Below are positions 42,496 through 51,713 of a stretch of DNA of 64,000 nucleotides, piece by piece. Every line of letters starts with the position of its first letter. The first letter of the stretch is position 1. Source of the stretch: Pseudopedobacter saltans DSM 12145 (GTDB lineage Bacteria; Bacteroidota; Bacteroidia; Sphingobacteriales; Sphingobacteriaceae). The position numbers and the translations under genes are program-made. Below the pieces are notes generated by a model that was not told the origin of the DNA, searched no databases, and saw only the letters and a list, made by a program, of their open reading frames with translations. Where the stretch lies: positions 3,286,001 through 3,350,000 of the forward strand of contig NC_015177.1 in assembly GCF_000190735.1 (NCBI RefSeq), given 5' to 3'.

Positions 42496-43785
42496 ATGAA
42501 ATATGAAACACTAAATTCAGAACTATTCATTATAAACCGACAGAAGTTTGCTAAAAAACTAAAAGCCAATAGCATAGCAATATTTAACTCAAATGATGAG
42601 TTCCCTAGAAGTGGTGATCAAAACTTCAATTTTAAGCAAAATCCAGATTTTTTTTATTTATCAGGAATCGATCAGGAGCAGTCAATTCTAATTATTTTCC
42701 CAGATTCCCCAAATCCATTGTATAAAGAAGTCCTGTTTTTAAGACAGACGAATGAACATATTGCGATTTGGGAAGGACATAAATACACAAAAGAGGAAGC
42801 AAAAAAGGTCTCCGGGATACACAATATTTATTGGTTGGAAGATTTTTGGAATATTTTACCTTCTTTAATGAATTATGCAGACTATGTATATCTTAACACA
42901 AATGAAAATGATAGGTATGCGCATACAGTTCCATATAAGGATATCCGATTCATAGAAGAAATCCGATCGAAATATCCTTTGCACAAATTAGAAAGGTCTT
43001 CTTTAATTATGCGGGAGCTGAGACCTGTAAAATCTGTCCTGGAAGTTGAATACACAAAAAAAGCCTGTCAAATAACACGTGACGCGTTTATCAGAGTTTT
43101 AAAATTTGTAAAGCCTGATGTAGCTGAGTATGAAATTGAGGCAGAAATTATACATGAATTTATTCGCCAAAGAGCAACAGGGCATGCTTATCCTCCCATT
43201 ATTGCATCCGGTCGAAATGCGTGTGTATTGCATTACAATGACAATAACCAAATTTGTAAAGATGGCGATGTTATACTTTTCGATTTTGGTGCAGAATACG
43301 CTAATTACAATGCTGACCTAAGCAGGTCCATTCCTGCAAATGGTCGTTTTACACAACGTCAAAAAGATGTTTATAATTCAGTACTCCACGTTATGAAAGA
43401 AGCGAAAAAGATGCTTGTTTCCAGCACCATTTGGAACGAATACCATGAAGAAGTGGGAAAAATCATGACGGCAGAACTCATAAAACTTGGCTTACTGGAC
43501 AAGCATGATGTTGCGAAACAAAACCCGGCCGTTCCCGCTTATAAAAAATATTTTATGCATGGAAACTCTCATCATTTAGGTTTGGATGTACACGATATCA
43601 GTAACCGATACGAACCTTTCAGAGAAGGGAATATTTTAACCAATGAACCTGGAATTTATATTCTGGAGGAAAATCTTGGTATCAGACTGGAAAACAACAT
43701 CCTAATTACGCGAGATGGCAATATTGACTTAATGGCTGATATCCCGTTAGAAGCCGAAGAGATTGAGGAAATAATGAACTCTTAA
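42496..43785 (+). CDS. pepP: Xaa-Pro aminopeptidase (aminopeptidase P family)
   Basis: Dimetal M24B peptidase removing an N-terminal residue before proline. 429 residues, with an N-terminal creatinase-like domain (about 1-170) and a pita-bread C-terminal domain. The five metal ligands are visible: Asp in LFDFGAEY, Asp in NADLSRS, His in HGNSHHLGLDVHD, Glu in TNEPGIYI and Glu in GIRLENNI. It is divergent from the OmpA gene and followed by its own terminator. Confidence 0.93.
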   Translation: MKYETLNSELFIINRQKFAKKLKANSIAIFNSNDEFPRSGDQNFNFKQNPDFFYLSGIDQEQSILIIFPDSPNPLYKEVLFLRQTNEHIAIWEGHKYTKEEAKKVSGIHNIYWLEDFWNILPSLMNYADYVYLNTNENDRYAHTVPYKDIRFIEEIRSKYPLHKLERSSLIMRELRPVKSVLEVEYTKKACQITRDAFIRVLKFVKPDVAEYEIEAEIIHEFIRQRATGHAYPPIIASGRNACVLHYNDNNQICKDGDVILFDFGAEYANYNADLSRSIPANGRFTQRQKDVYNSVLHVMKEAKKMLVSSTIWNEYHEEVGKIMTAELIKLGLLDKHDVAKQNPAVPAYKKYFMHGNSHHLGLDVHDISNRYEPFREGNILTNEPGIYILEENLGIRLENNILITRDGNIDLMADIPLEAEEIEEIMNS

Positions 43786-43800
43786 ATAAATTTTGACTTA

Positions 43801-43840
43801 AACCTGTAAAATAACATGGATAATTTTGCAGGTTTTACTT
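43801..43840 (+). terminator. Terminator of pepP
   Basis: A 12-bp stem (AACCTGTAAAAT against ATTTTGCAGGTT with one T-G pair) and a 10-nt loop, followed by TTACTTTCG. The T tract is short, so strength is moderate. Confidence 0.6.
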
Positions 43841-43853
43841 TCGTTTAGAATTG

Positions 43854-43861
43854 TATATTTG
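43854..43861 (+). promoter_or_regulatory. -7 box of the plus-strand glycan gene group
   Basis: TATATTTG matches TAnnTTTG, 101 bp before the GT2 ATG. The best TTG upstream is about 25 bp away, farther than usual. Confidence 0.45.
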
Positions 43862-43962
43862 CAGCGGCAAAAAACATTAACCATTGGCTGTAGCGTTATC
43901 TTAATTTTTCCCGAATATATGTTAGTATATAGGTTAAAAATTTAGAAATATCAAAACCATTA

Positions 43963-44958
43963 ATGAAGAGCATTTCGGTAATCATTCCCAACTATAACGG
44001 CAGAGAATTACTTTCGGAAATACTTCCGTATACAGAGAAAGCTTTGGAAACAATACCTGAACACGAGATTATAATCGTTGATGACTGTTCTTCTGATGAC
44101 TCGGTTACTTTTATACAGCAAAATCACCCGCATATCCTTTTATTACAAAACGAAAAAAACAGCGGATTCTCTTCCACTGTGAATAGGGGACTAAAAGCCG
44201 CTAGTAAAGATTTAGTTTTTATTCTGAATAGCGACGCTAAAATCTTTCCAGATTATTTCATTCATCAGCTGCCTTATTTTGATTCCGATGAAACATTTGG
44301 TGTGAATGGTATGATTATTAACTGGGATAACGATGAAAAACAATCCGGCGGAAAACTTCTTCGTTTTAACGCTCTCAAAATAATTAGCAATATAAATTAC
44401 TATTTAACCGCTGCCGATGAACACGTTTGGTATAAGACAATGTTTTTATCGGGAACAAATATATTATTAGACAGAAAAAAAGCATTACAAATAAACGGAC
44501 TCGATGAGTTATTCGATCCATTTTACGTAGAAGATATAGAACTTTCGCTTCGGGCGTTAAGAATGGGCTGGAAACTTTATTATGAGCCAAAGTCTATTTG
44601 CAGGCATCATATTTCCAAAACCATTCAATCTTATCACAAACGAAACTTTATCCAGTATCTGAATATCAGAAACAAATTCTTTATGCATTGCATACATTTA
44701 TCTGTTCCTCAGTTAATCGGATGGTTCTTTTTAACGATTACAACTTCATTTCTACGTATTTTTATAGGCAATGTAAACTATTTAAAGGCATTTTTTGCTT
44801 TTATGAAAAATTACAAAGGGGTTATCAAATCTCGTAACTCTTTTCATAATATTGCGAACAGTTTTCTGGGTAAAAACAATTTAAGGCCGACTAAAGCTGT
44901 TTTAAAAGAGCTTTCAGAAGAAATTGCTCAATATCCTATAAAAAAAGAATTTTATTAG
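43963..44958 (+). CDS. Glycosyltransferase family 2
   Basis: 331 residues. GT-A motifs SVIIPNYNGRELLSEIL, IIIVDDCSSDDSVTF and the DXD-like LNSDAKIF are followed by the acceptor-side block FYVEDIELSLRALRMGWKL. A membrane-associated helix lies near residues 245-265 (GWFFLTITTSFLRIFIG). It belongs with rhamnosyl- or related transferases of surface glycans; the sugar cannot be told. It is the first gene of a plus-strand set with an LtaS-like protein, a GT11-like enzyme and an ABC exporter. Confidence 0.88.
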   Translation: MKSISVIIPNYNGRELLSEILPYTEKALETIPEHEIIIVDDCSSDDSVTFIQQNHPHILLLQNEKNSGFSSTVNRGLKAASKDLVFILNSDAKIFPDYFIHQLPYFDSDETFGVNGMIINWDNDEKQSGGKLLRFNALKIISNINYYLTAADEHVWYKTMFLSGTNILLDRKKALQINGLDELFDPFYVEDIELSLRALRMGWKLYYEPKSICRHHISKTIQSYHKRNFIQYLNIRNKFFMHCIHLSVPQLIGWFFLTITTSFLRIFIGNVNYLKAFFAFMKNYKGVIKSRNSFHNIANSFLGKNNLRPTKAVLKELSEEIAQYPIKKEFY

Positions 44959-45113
44959 GATAATCTTGTTATTATTTTGGTTCGTAATTTAAAACGACAG
45001 GGTATTTATCTCAAATAACATTCAAAACTGACTACATTTCGCAATGGAAATCAGCTAATTAGTAACAAGCAGATCAACAAATTAGATATATCAAAGAGAG
45101 TAAAGAAAAACAG

Positions 45114-47045
45114 ATGTTAAACAATTCTTTCAGATCAAACGAGTACGCAGTTTTATTTTATAGGATTTTCCTTGTTTTTCTTTTTTATCAGATAAGCAGG
45201 ATACTGTTCTATAGCTTCAACTCCTCGATCATCCAGCTTGAAGGCATAGGAGAATTACTTAAATTATGTTGGTACGGAACGGCTTTTGATACAACGGCCA
45301 TTTTATACATTAATAGCCTATTTATCTTATTAAGTATCTTACCTTTTACTATTAATACAAAGCCTGGTTATCAAAAGGGTATAAGAACGTTTTATTTTAT
45401 AACAAACCTGTTTTTCCTGGCAACGAATTTTGTTGATTTCGCTTATTATAAATTTAGCCAAACCAGATCAAATAAATCTACCCTGGATTTATTAAAAAAC
45501 GAATCTAATGGTTTCTCGCTCCTTTCTCATTTTTTAACGGAATATTGGTTAATACTCGCCATTTTTATTGTTCTGACCTTTGCATGGGTTTATCTGTATA
45601 ATTTAATTAAGGTAAAACCTAAAGCCTCATTTAAGCCGGTTATTTATTTTACATCGTCTGTAGCGGGATTATTGATTATTGCTACATTGGCCGTAGGAGG
45701 GATTAGAGGCGATTTCAAACACAGCACCAGACCAATCAATATGGTTGATGCTTATAGACATGTAACAATCCCTAATCATGGCGATGTTGTATTAAACACA
45801 CCTTTTTCGATTTTCAGGACCTGGAACATTAGAAAATATGAGATAAAAAATTGGGTTTCCGATGAGTATATCACCAAGCGTATTAAGCCGATAAAATTTT
45901 ACGAAAACAATTCCGTTCAGGAAAAGCCTAATATTGTTATTTTCATTCTCGAAAGCTTTGGCAGAGAATATTGGGGGTGTATGAATGAAAACGCCAACAT
46001 TCCAAATTATCAATCTTATACACCTTTTTTAGATTCTTTAAGTCAATCCAGCCTGATTTTCACCAACGCATACGCCAATGGCAGACAATCTATCCATGGT
46101 ATGTCTTCGGTCCTGGCTGGTATTCCGTCTTTTCAAGACGCTTTTACTTCATCTCCTTACGCAAAACAAGAAATTCAATCAATTGTATCCATATGTGATT
46201 CTTTAGGATATAATACTTCTTTTTTTCATGGAGCTGCAAACGGATCAATGGGTTTTTTGGGCTTTTCTAATATCCTGGGCTATAAAAATTATTTAGGAAA
46301 AACAGAATACAATAACGACACAGATTATGATGGAATTTGGGGTATCTGGGACGAACCATTTTTTCAATTTATGGGTAAAACCTTATCAGCAGAAAAAGCA
46401 CCTTTTATGGCAACAGTTTTTTCCGTTTCATCTCATGACCCTTTTAAGATTCCTTCACAGTATAAGGATAAATTTAAAGAAGGAGCCATTCCTATTCATA
46501 AATGTGTCAAATACTCGGACTATTCTATTAAGCGATTTATGGAATATGCTAAAATGCAGCCGTGGTATAACAACACCATTTTTGTTTTTACTGCGGATCA
46601 CACCAACCAAAATTATTACGAAGAATACAACAATACCATAAACAGATTCGCTGTACCTATTATGTTCTTTAGTCCGAATGAAAAATATGGATTAAAGGGC
46701 GTTCGGGAAGATTTAGCACAACAGATAGATATCTATCCGACGTTAATTGATCTAATTGGATACAATAAACCTATTAGATCGTGGGGAAGAAGTCTTACTG
46801 CAAACCTGCCTGATGAAACGCCCCGGGCAATTAATTCTCCAGGAAATGTTTATCAATTTATTCAGGACAATTATATTTACATTTTTGATGGGACCAATTT
46901 TACAGGTGTCTATGATATTAAAGACAAAATTTTGGAACATAATCTCATCAAAGAAAGCAACGAAACTATTTCTGCCGGAATGAAAGATTGTAAAGCTTTC
47001 ATTCAAGATTATATGTATAGAATAACGCAAAGAAAACTGAACTGA
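45114..47045 (+). CDS. LTA synthase family protein (sulfatase fold, phosphoglycerol/phosphoethanolamine transferase type)
   Basis: 643 residues. About five membrane helices (residues 1-210) anchor a periplasmic alkaline-phosphatase-fold domain: VIFILESFGREYWG with the metal-binding Glu, the nucleophile region NGRQSIHGMSSVLAGIP where Ser or Thr is expected, FFHGAANGSMGF, and FTADHTNQ with the Asp-His metal site. In Gram-negative bacteria such proteins add phosphoglycerol or phosphoethanolamine to glycans or lipids rather than making lipoteichoic acid. The GT11-like gene starts 1 bp after its stop, so the two are coupled. The donor and acceptor are not known. Confidence 0.88.
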   Translation: MLNNSFRSNEYAVLFYRIFLVFLFYQISRILFYSFNSSIIQLEGIGELLKLCWYGTAFDTTAILYINSLFILLSILPFTINTKPGYQKGIRTFYFITNLFFLATNFVDFAYYKFSQTRSNKSTLDLLKNESNGFSLLSHFLTEYWLILAIFIVLTFAWVYLYNLIKVKPKASFKPVIYFTSSVAGLLIIATLAVGGIRGDFKHSTRPINMVDAYRHVTIPNHGDVVLNTPFSIFRTWNIRKYEIKNWVSDEYITKRIKPIKFYENNSVQEKPNIVIFILESFGREYWGCMNENANIPNYQSYTPFLDSLSQSSLIFTNAYANGRQSIHGMSSVLAGIPSFQDAFTSSPYAKQEIQSIVSICDSLGYNTSFFHGAANGSMGFLGFSNILGYKNYLGKTEYNNDTDYDGIWGIWDEPFFQFMGKTLSAEKAPFMATVFSVSSHDPFKIPSQYKDKFKEGAIPIHKCVKYSDYSIKRFMEYAKMQPWYNNTIFVFTADHTNQNYYEEYNNTINRFAVPIMFFSPNEKYGLKGVREDLAQQIDIYPTLIDLIGYNKPIRSWGRSLTANLPDETPRAINSPGNVYQFIQDNYIYIFDGTNFTGVYDIKDKILEHNLIKESNETISAGMKDCKAFIQDYMYRITQRKLN

Positions 47046-47046
47046 C

Positions 47047-47853
47047 ATGATATTTGTAACCGGATATGGCCAGATGTGTAACAACATCCTTCAATTTGGG
47101 CATTTCTTTGCTTATGCAAAAAGAAATGGTTTAAAAACGGTTGGCTTACGTTTTTGCTACAAATACACTTTTTTCAAGATTAGTAACGAAAAAGGCTATA
47201 ATTGGCCGACCTATCTTTATGCAAAATATGGGGCAAAAATAGGACTTATAAAGTCTGTTGATTTTGACGAATCATTCGAAGGTACAAATGTAGATTCTCT
47301 TCAATTAGACAAACAAACCGTGTTAGCCAAAGGCTGGTATTTTAGAGACTACCAGGGATTTCTTAATTACCGTAATGAGCTTAAAGCACTTTTCGACTTT
47401 AAAGAGCATATTAAGAAACCGGTAGAACAGTTTTTTTCAACGTTATCAAAAGACACCATCAAAGTAGGCCTGCATATAAGACGTGGTGATTATAAGACCT
47501 GGCACCAGGGTAAATACTTTTTTAGCGACGAAGAATACGGTCAAATCGTAAATTCTTTTGCTAAAAGTTTAGATAAACCGGTAGAATTAATTATTGTTAG
47601 CAATGATCCCAAACTAAACAGCAAAAGTTTTGAAAATTTAACATCCTGTAAAGTATCAATGTTAAATGGCAATCCTGCCGAAGATCTTTACCTTCTTTCT
47701 AAATGTGATTATATTATTGGCCCTCCCAGCACTTTTTCTTTAATGGCAGCTTTTTACGAAGACCGCCCTTTATATTGGATATTTGATAAAGAAAAACAGC
47801 TTTTAGCAGAAAACTTTGACAAGTTCGAGAATCTGTTTCGACACATTATTTAA
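47047..47853 (+). CDS. Alpha-1,2-fucosyltransferase-like protein (GT11)
   Basis: 268 residues. The GDP-fucose binding motif HIRRGDY (in VGLHIRRGDYKTW, about residue 141) and the C-terminal block DYIIGPPSTFSLMAAFYEDRP are hallmarks of GT11. The N-terminal TGYGQMCNNILQFGHFFAYAKRNG matches the family start (usually GGLGNQ). It probably adds fucose to a surface glycan, with GDP-fucose from fcl at 25329-26258. Other GT-B fucosyltransferases cannot be excluded. It is cotranscribed with the LtaS-like gene. Confidence 0.82.
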   Translation: MIFVTGYGQMCNNILQFGHFFAYAKRNGLKTVGLRFCYKYTFFKISNEKGYNWPTYLYAKYGAKIGLIKSVDFDESFEGTNVDSLQLDKQTVLAKGWYFRDYQGFLNYRNELKALFDFKEHIKKPVEQFFSTLSKDTIKVGLHIRRGDYKTWHQGKYFFSDEEYGQIVNSFAKSLDKPVELIIVSNDPKLNSKSFENLTSCKVSMLNGNPAEDLYLLSKCDYIIGPPSTFSLMAAFYEDRPLYWIFDKEKQLLAENFDKFENLFRHII

Positions 47854-47871
47854 CCCTCTATCTTAAAATCT

Positions 47872-47879
47872 TATCTTTG
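47872..47879 (+). promoter_or_regulatory. -7 box of the ABC exporter gene
   Basis: TATCTTTG matches TAnnTTTG, 19 bp before the exporter ATG; no TTG at the -33 position. Confidence 0.4.
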
Positions 47880-47897
47880 TGAGATTATTCAGTTTTA

Positions 47898-49727
47898 ATG
47901 AAAACATACTTTAGATTACTAGCATTTGCAAAACCTATAGAGAAATTCGCAATACCATATGTAATATGCACTCTTTTCGCAGTTGTATTTGGAACGTTAA
48001 ATTTTGCATTGATTATCCCTCTTTTAAATACCCTATTTGATGAAAGTAAGATTATTGAGAAAGCTGTGATGCCCGAGTTCTCACTCTCTTTCAATTATTT
48101 CAAAGACTTATTTTTCTATTATTTTGATAAGGCAATTCTTGAACAAGGAAGATTAGGCGCATTACAATTTGTATGTATCGTTATTATTGCTTCCAATTTA
48201 TTGGCAAACTTCTTTAAGTATTTTTCTCAACGCATTATGGAAAACCTACGCATCCATACACTTTTAAAGCTGAGAAAAAATGTTTTTGATAATGTCATGA
48301 ATTTACACGTTGGCTATTTTAGTAACGAGCGTAAAGGGGATATTATCTCTAAAATTGCATCAGACGTACAGGTAGTCCAATTCTCAGTTACTGCGACATT
48401 ACAGGTAGTATTTAAAGAACCTTTGCAACTGATTGCTTTTATCGTGGCTCTTTTGATGATATCAGTTAAACTCACCTTGTTTTCTTTGCTGGTTATTCCC
48501 GTATCCGGTCTTGTTATAGCTAGAATTGTAAAGTCATTAAAAAAACAAGCAAAAGACTCTGCAGAAACTTACGGCATGATGATTTCTTACTTAGACGAAG
48601 CGTTGTCAAGTATAAAGATCATCAAAGCCTTTAATGCAATTCCGTTTGTAATAGGACGATTTGATCAGCAAAATGAAAAATACAGCGCCATTGGCCGATC
48701 CATGTCAAGAAGGCAACAAATGTCTTCCCCTGTATCTGAATTCCTGGGAATTTGTACAGTATCAGGCATCTTATTGTATGGAGGTAACTTAATTTTTAAT
48801 CAAAATTCCGAACTGGCTCCTGCTGACTTTATTGCCTATATAGCTATATTCTCTCAAGTAATGCGTCCAGCCAAAGCTTTAACAGACTCTTTTAGCAACA
48901 TACACTCTGGGTTGGCGGCAGGCGAACGTGTGCTTGAATTGATAGACACTAAACCGGAGGTTGTAAACAGGTCGGATGCTAAGGAAGCTCAACCATTTGA
49001 AAAAAATATCTCTTTCAAAAATGTATCCTTTGGTTATAGCGACAGAAAAGTTCTCGACAACCTCACTTTTGAAATTGAAAAGGGAAAAACCGTTGCTTTA
49101 GTAGGCCCATCAGGAGGGGGTAAGAGTACAATTTCTGATTTAATTCCCAGATTCTATGATGTAAATGAAGGAGCAATCTTATTTGACGGAGTAGATATAA
49201 GAGATTTAAAAATGGAATCTTTCCGTTCTCAAATGGGAATTGTTAGTCAGGAATCTATTTTATTTAACGATACTATTTTCAATAATATAGCATTTGGCGT
49301 AGAGAATGTTACGCTTGAACAAGTGGAAGCTGCAGCGAAAATAGCGAATGCCCATAATTTTATTATGGCTACCGAAAAGGGTTATGAAACCAATATCGGC
49401 GATAGAGGAATGAAACTTTCTGGAGGACAAAAGCAGCGTTTGAATATTGCCAGGGCGGTTTTAAGAAATCCAGCCATACTAATCCTGGATGAGGCAACTT
49501 CTGCGTTGGACACAGAATCTGAAAAACTGGTTCAGGAAGCTATTAATAATTTAATGAAAAACAGAACTTCATTAATTATCGCTCATAGATTGAGTACGAT
49601 TCAAAATGCCGATAAAATTTTAGTTTTAGAAGCCGGGAAAATCGTGGAGGAAGGATCACACTCTGAATTGACTGAACGTAACGGGCTTTACAAAAAGCTG
49701 ATTGATATGCAGACTTTTAATGATTAA
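47898..49727 (+). CDS. MsbA-type ABC exporter (permease and ATPase fused)
   Basis: 609 residues: six membrane helices (about 1-330) and an ABC ATPase with Walker A LVGPSGGGKSTISDL, Q-loop, signature LSGGQKQRLNIARAV, Walker B ILILDEATSALDTES and H-loop IAHRLSTI. This matches lipid A and polysaccharide flippases of the MsbA group. In this locus it might flip the glycolipid made by the surrounding enzymes, or be the housekeeping lipid A flippase. Its stop is separated from the convergent GT4 stop by 1 bp, with no terminator between. Confidence 0.9.
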   Translation: MKTYFRLLAFAKPIEKFAIPYVICTLFAVVFGTLNFALIIPLLNTLFDESKIIEKAVMPEFSLSFNYFKDLFFYYFDKAILEQGRLGALQFVCIVIIASNLLANFFKYFSQRIMENLRIHTLLKLRKNVFDNVMNLHVGYFSNERKGDIISKIASDVQVVQFSVTATLQVVFKEPLQLIAFIVALLMISVKLTLFSLLVIPVSGLVIARIVKSLKKQAKDSAETYGMMISYLDEALSSIKIIKAFNAIPFVIGRFDQQNEKYSAIGRSMSRRQQMSSPVSEFLGICTVSGILLYGGNLIFNQNSELAPADFIAYIAIFSQVMRPAKALTDSFSNIHSGLAAGERVLELIDTKPEVVNRSDAKEAQPFEKNISFKNVSFGYSDRKVLDNLTFEIEKGKTVALVGPSGGGKSTISDLIPRFYDVNEGAILFDGVDIRDLKMESFRSQMGIVSQESILFNDTIFNNIAFGVENVTLEQVEAAAKIANAHNFIMATEKGYETNIGDRGMKLSGGQKQRLNIARAVLRNPAILILDEATSALDTESEKLVQEAINNLMKNRTSLIIAHRLSTIQNADKILVLEAGKIVEEGSHSELTERNGLYKKLIDMQTFND

Positions 49728-49728
49728 A

Positions 49729-50847
49729 TTAACTCATTTCATCTAAAATCGATTCTAACAATTTTGTTTGAGTTTTCGCATTGAAAAGATTTGCATAGGA
49801 CTGAATATAAGCTCTGTCTATTGAGACATACTCTTCTTCAATCCTATGCATGTTTTTTGCCAAATCTTCAAAATCGTTTATATAACTTAAGTATCCCAGT
49901 TTTGGAGACGAAACAAACTCATTAATCCCTCCCGATCTAAAACCTACCATTGGCATTCCCAAATGAGCTGCTTCTATCATAACTAATGGATATGAATCTT
50001 CTCTTGATAAAGAAAGAAAACCTTTCCCAATATTGAAATAATTATAATAATCATCTGACTGATTACCAACAAAAAAGATCCTGTCTTTAAAATTCTTCTT
50101 TACAGCTCTTTGCGCATAATAAGCCGTCCCATTATTATTGATTCCTCCAACCCATATAATCTTGTGGTTCTTTTTTAACTTCTTTATCAACGGAATTACT
50201 AAATCTATTCCTTTTACCAAACTTCCAGCACCAGAAATTATCCATACAAAATCTTCGTCAGAAATGCCTAGATTCTTCTTTAAATCCAAGGTTTTATTCT
50301 GATCAATGTTTATCAAGCTTTTGTCTACAAAACCATTTAAAAGACGAACTTTTTCATGTCCCATATCTCTTAGTTTTTCGCAAACCATTTCAGAACAACC
50401 GACACAAATTTCCGCTCTATCTATAATAGTTTCTAATGTTCTTTTTTTTATAAAACTATACGAAAAGGTCATTTCATGAATATGAGCTATAAATCTCACT
50501 CCCAATTTTTGGGCTATGTTATAAGCGTCTCTATTTACAACAGTATTAATGTACCACAAATCCGGCTTTATTCTCTTATTAAGTCTTTTTAATTGATATT
50601 CGGTTGGGTTGATTCCTATACAATAAAGCAATAATCTAAATATTCTTAATAAAAAATTATTGTGTTTTTTGTAACCTACAAATCTTTTTATATGAGGAGG
50701 CAAAAGAGATAATAACTCTCCATTATCACGTGTATAGAGGAATATTTGATACTTTTTTACATCTAGATTTTTAAGAAGATATAACAACTGCATTTCTGAA
50801 CCACTTCTTCCAAAATAAGGTGTAACAAAAAGAATTTTTTTAGTCAT
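49729..50847 (-). CDS. Glycosyltransferase family 4
   Basis: 372 residues, GT-B fold. The N-terminal KILFVTPYFGRSGSEMQLLYLL is the glycine-rich acceptor-domain start, and SLSREDSYPLVMIEAAHLGMP with its EX7E motif binds the sugar nucleotide. It is the last gene of the minus-strand glycan operon and overlaps the preceding GT2 by 4 bp. The specific linkage is unknown. Confidence 0.9.
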   Translation of the reverse strand: MTKKILFVTPYFGRSGSEMQLLYLLKNLDVKKYQIFLYTRDNGELLSLLPPHIKRFVGYKKHNNFLLRIFRLLLYCIGINPTEYQLKRLNKRIKPDLWYINTVVNRDAYNIAQKLGVRFIAHIHEMTFSYSFIKKRTLETIIDRAEICVGCSEMVCEKLRDMGHEKVRLLNGFVDKSLINIDQNKTLDLKKNLGISDEDFVWIISGAGSLVKGIDLVIPLIKKLKKNHKIIWVGGINNNGTAYYAQRAVKKNFKDRIFFVGNQSDDYYNYFNIGKGFLSLSREDSYPLVMIEAAHLGMPMVGFRSGGINEFVSSPKLGYLSYINDFEDLAKNMHRIEEEYVSIDRAYIQSYANLFNAKTQTKLLESILDEMS

Positions 50848-51713
50848 TTTTGAGTTCGATAATATTTGACAAATAATCTTCTATATTTAGAGTTTAACAT
50901 CTTCTCAAACGTTGGTTTTATATATTCTTTCAATACTCCACTATTTTCTAATTCATCCATGGCTAGTATCTCTAAATTTCTAGATATTTTATTGAATAAC
51001 CTTTTATCTATCTTACTTTCCCATTTGTTCAATATATGAAACCTTGTTCGTGTCATATCTTCTAACCTCACTAAGGATATGTTTGAACCATGTTTTCTAT
51101 AACAAGCTAAAACATCACTTATTCCAGCAATTAAATAACTGTTAGAGATTCTTAACCACATGTCCCAATCTTCTATTATCAGATTTTCATCAAACCCCCC
51201 TATATTGAGAAACACTTCTCTATCCACCATAACCGTCAACGCAGGTATCGTCTTTTTACCTAATGCTATCTCTTTAAAGCTAACAGCTTTTTGTATTGGA
51301 AAACTATTTTGGAATTCCCCTATAATATTAGATTCATCATCTACAATATAAGCATTAGAGAAAATCATTTTAAACTCAGGATGGTCTTTAAAGAAAGCTA
51401 TTTGGATCGAGACTTTATTTGGCAACCAATAATCATCAGAAGCAAGAAAAGATATATATTCTCCTTTAGCAATAGAAATCCCTTTATTCAACACATTCGA
51501 TATCCCTCTATTTTTTTGGGATATAAATGTAAAGTCTCTCTCTTTTTTAAGTTTTTCAATTAAATCGACACTTTGATCACTAGACCCATCATCAATTACA
51601 ATTAGCTCTATGCTTCTATACTCCTGATTAAGTACACTAAGTATACTTTCCCTGATAAACCTTTCATGATTAAAGCATGGGATTATAACAGAAACTAATG
51701 GGTTTTCTTTCAT
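50844..51713 (-). CDS. Glycosyltransferase family 2
   Basis: 289 residues. SVIIPCFNHERFIRESILSV, VIDDGSSDQSVD and the DXD-type FLASDDYW identify a GT-A enzyme; FDENLIIEDWDMWLRIS is the conserved acceptor-site Glu/Asp block. No membrane segment. It overlaps both neighbours by 1-4 bp, so it is made with them. A role in building the repeat unit or side chain of the surface glycan is likely. Confidence 0.9.
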   Translation of the reverse strand: MKENPLVSVIIPCFNHERFIRESILSVLNQEYRSIELIVIDDGSSDQSVDLIEKLKKERDFTFISQKNRGISNVLNKGISIAKGEYISFLASDDYWLPNKVSIQIAFFKDHPEFKMIFSNAYIVDDESNIIGEFQNSFPIQKAVSFKEIALGKKTIPALTVMVDREVFLNIGGFDENLIIEDWDMWLRISNSYLIAGISDVLACYRKHGSNISLVRLEDMTRTRFHILNKWESKIDKRLFNKISRNLEILAMDELENSGVLKEYIKPTFEKMLNSKYRRLFVKYYRTQK

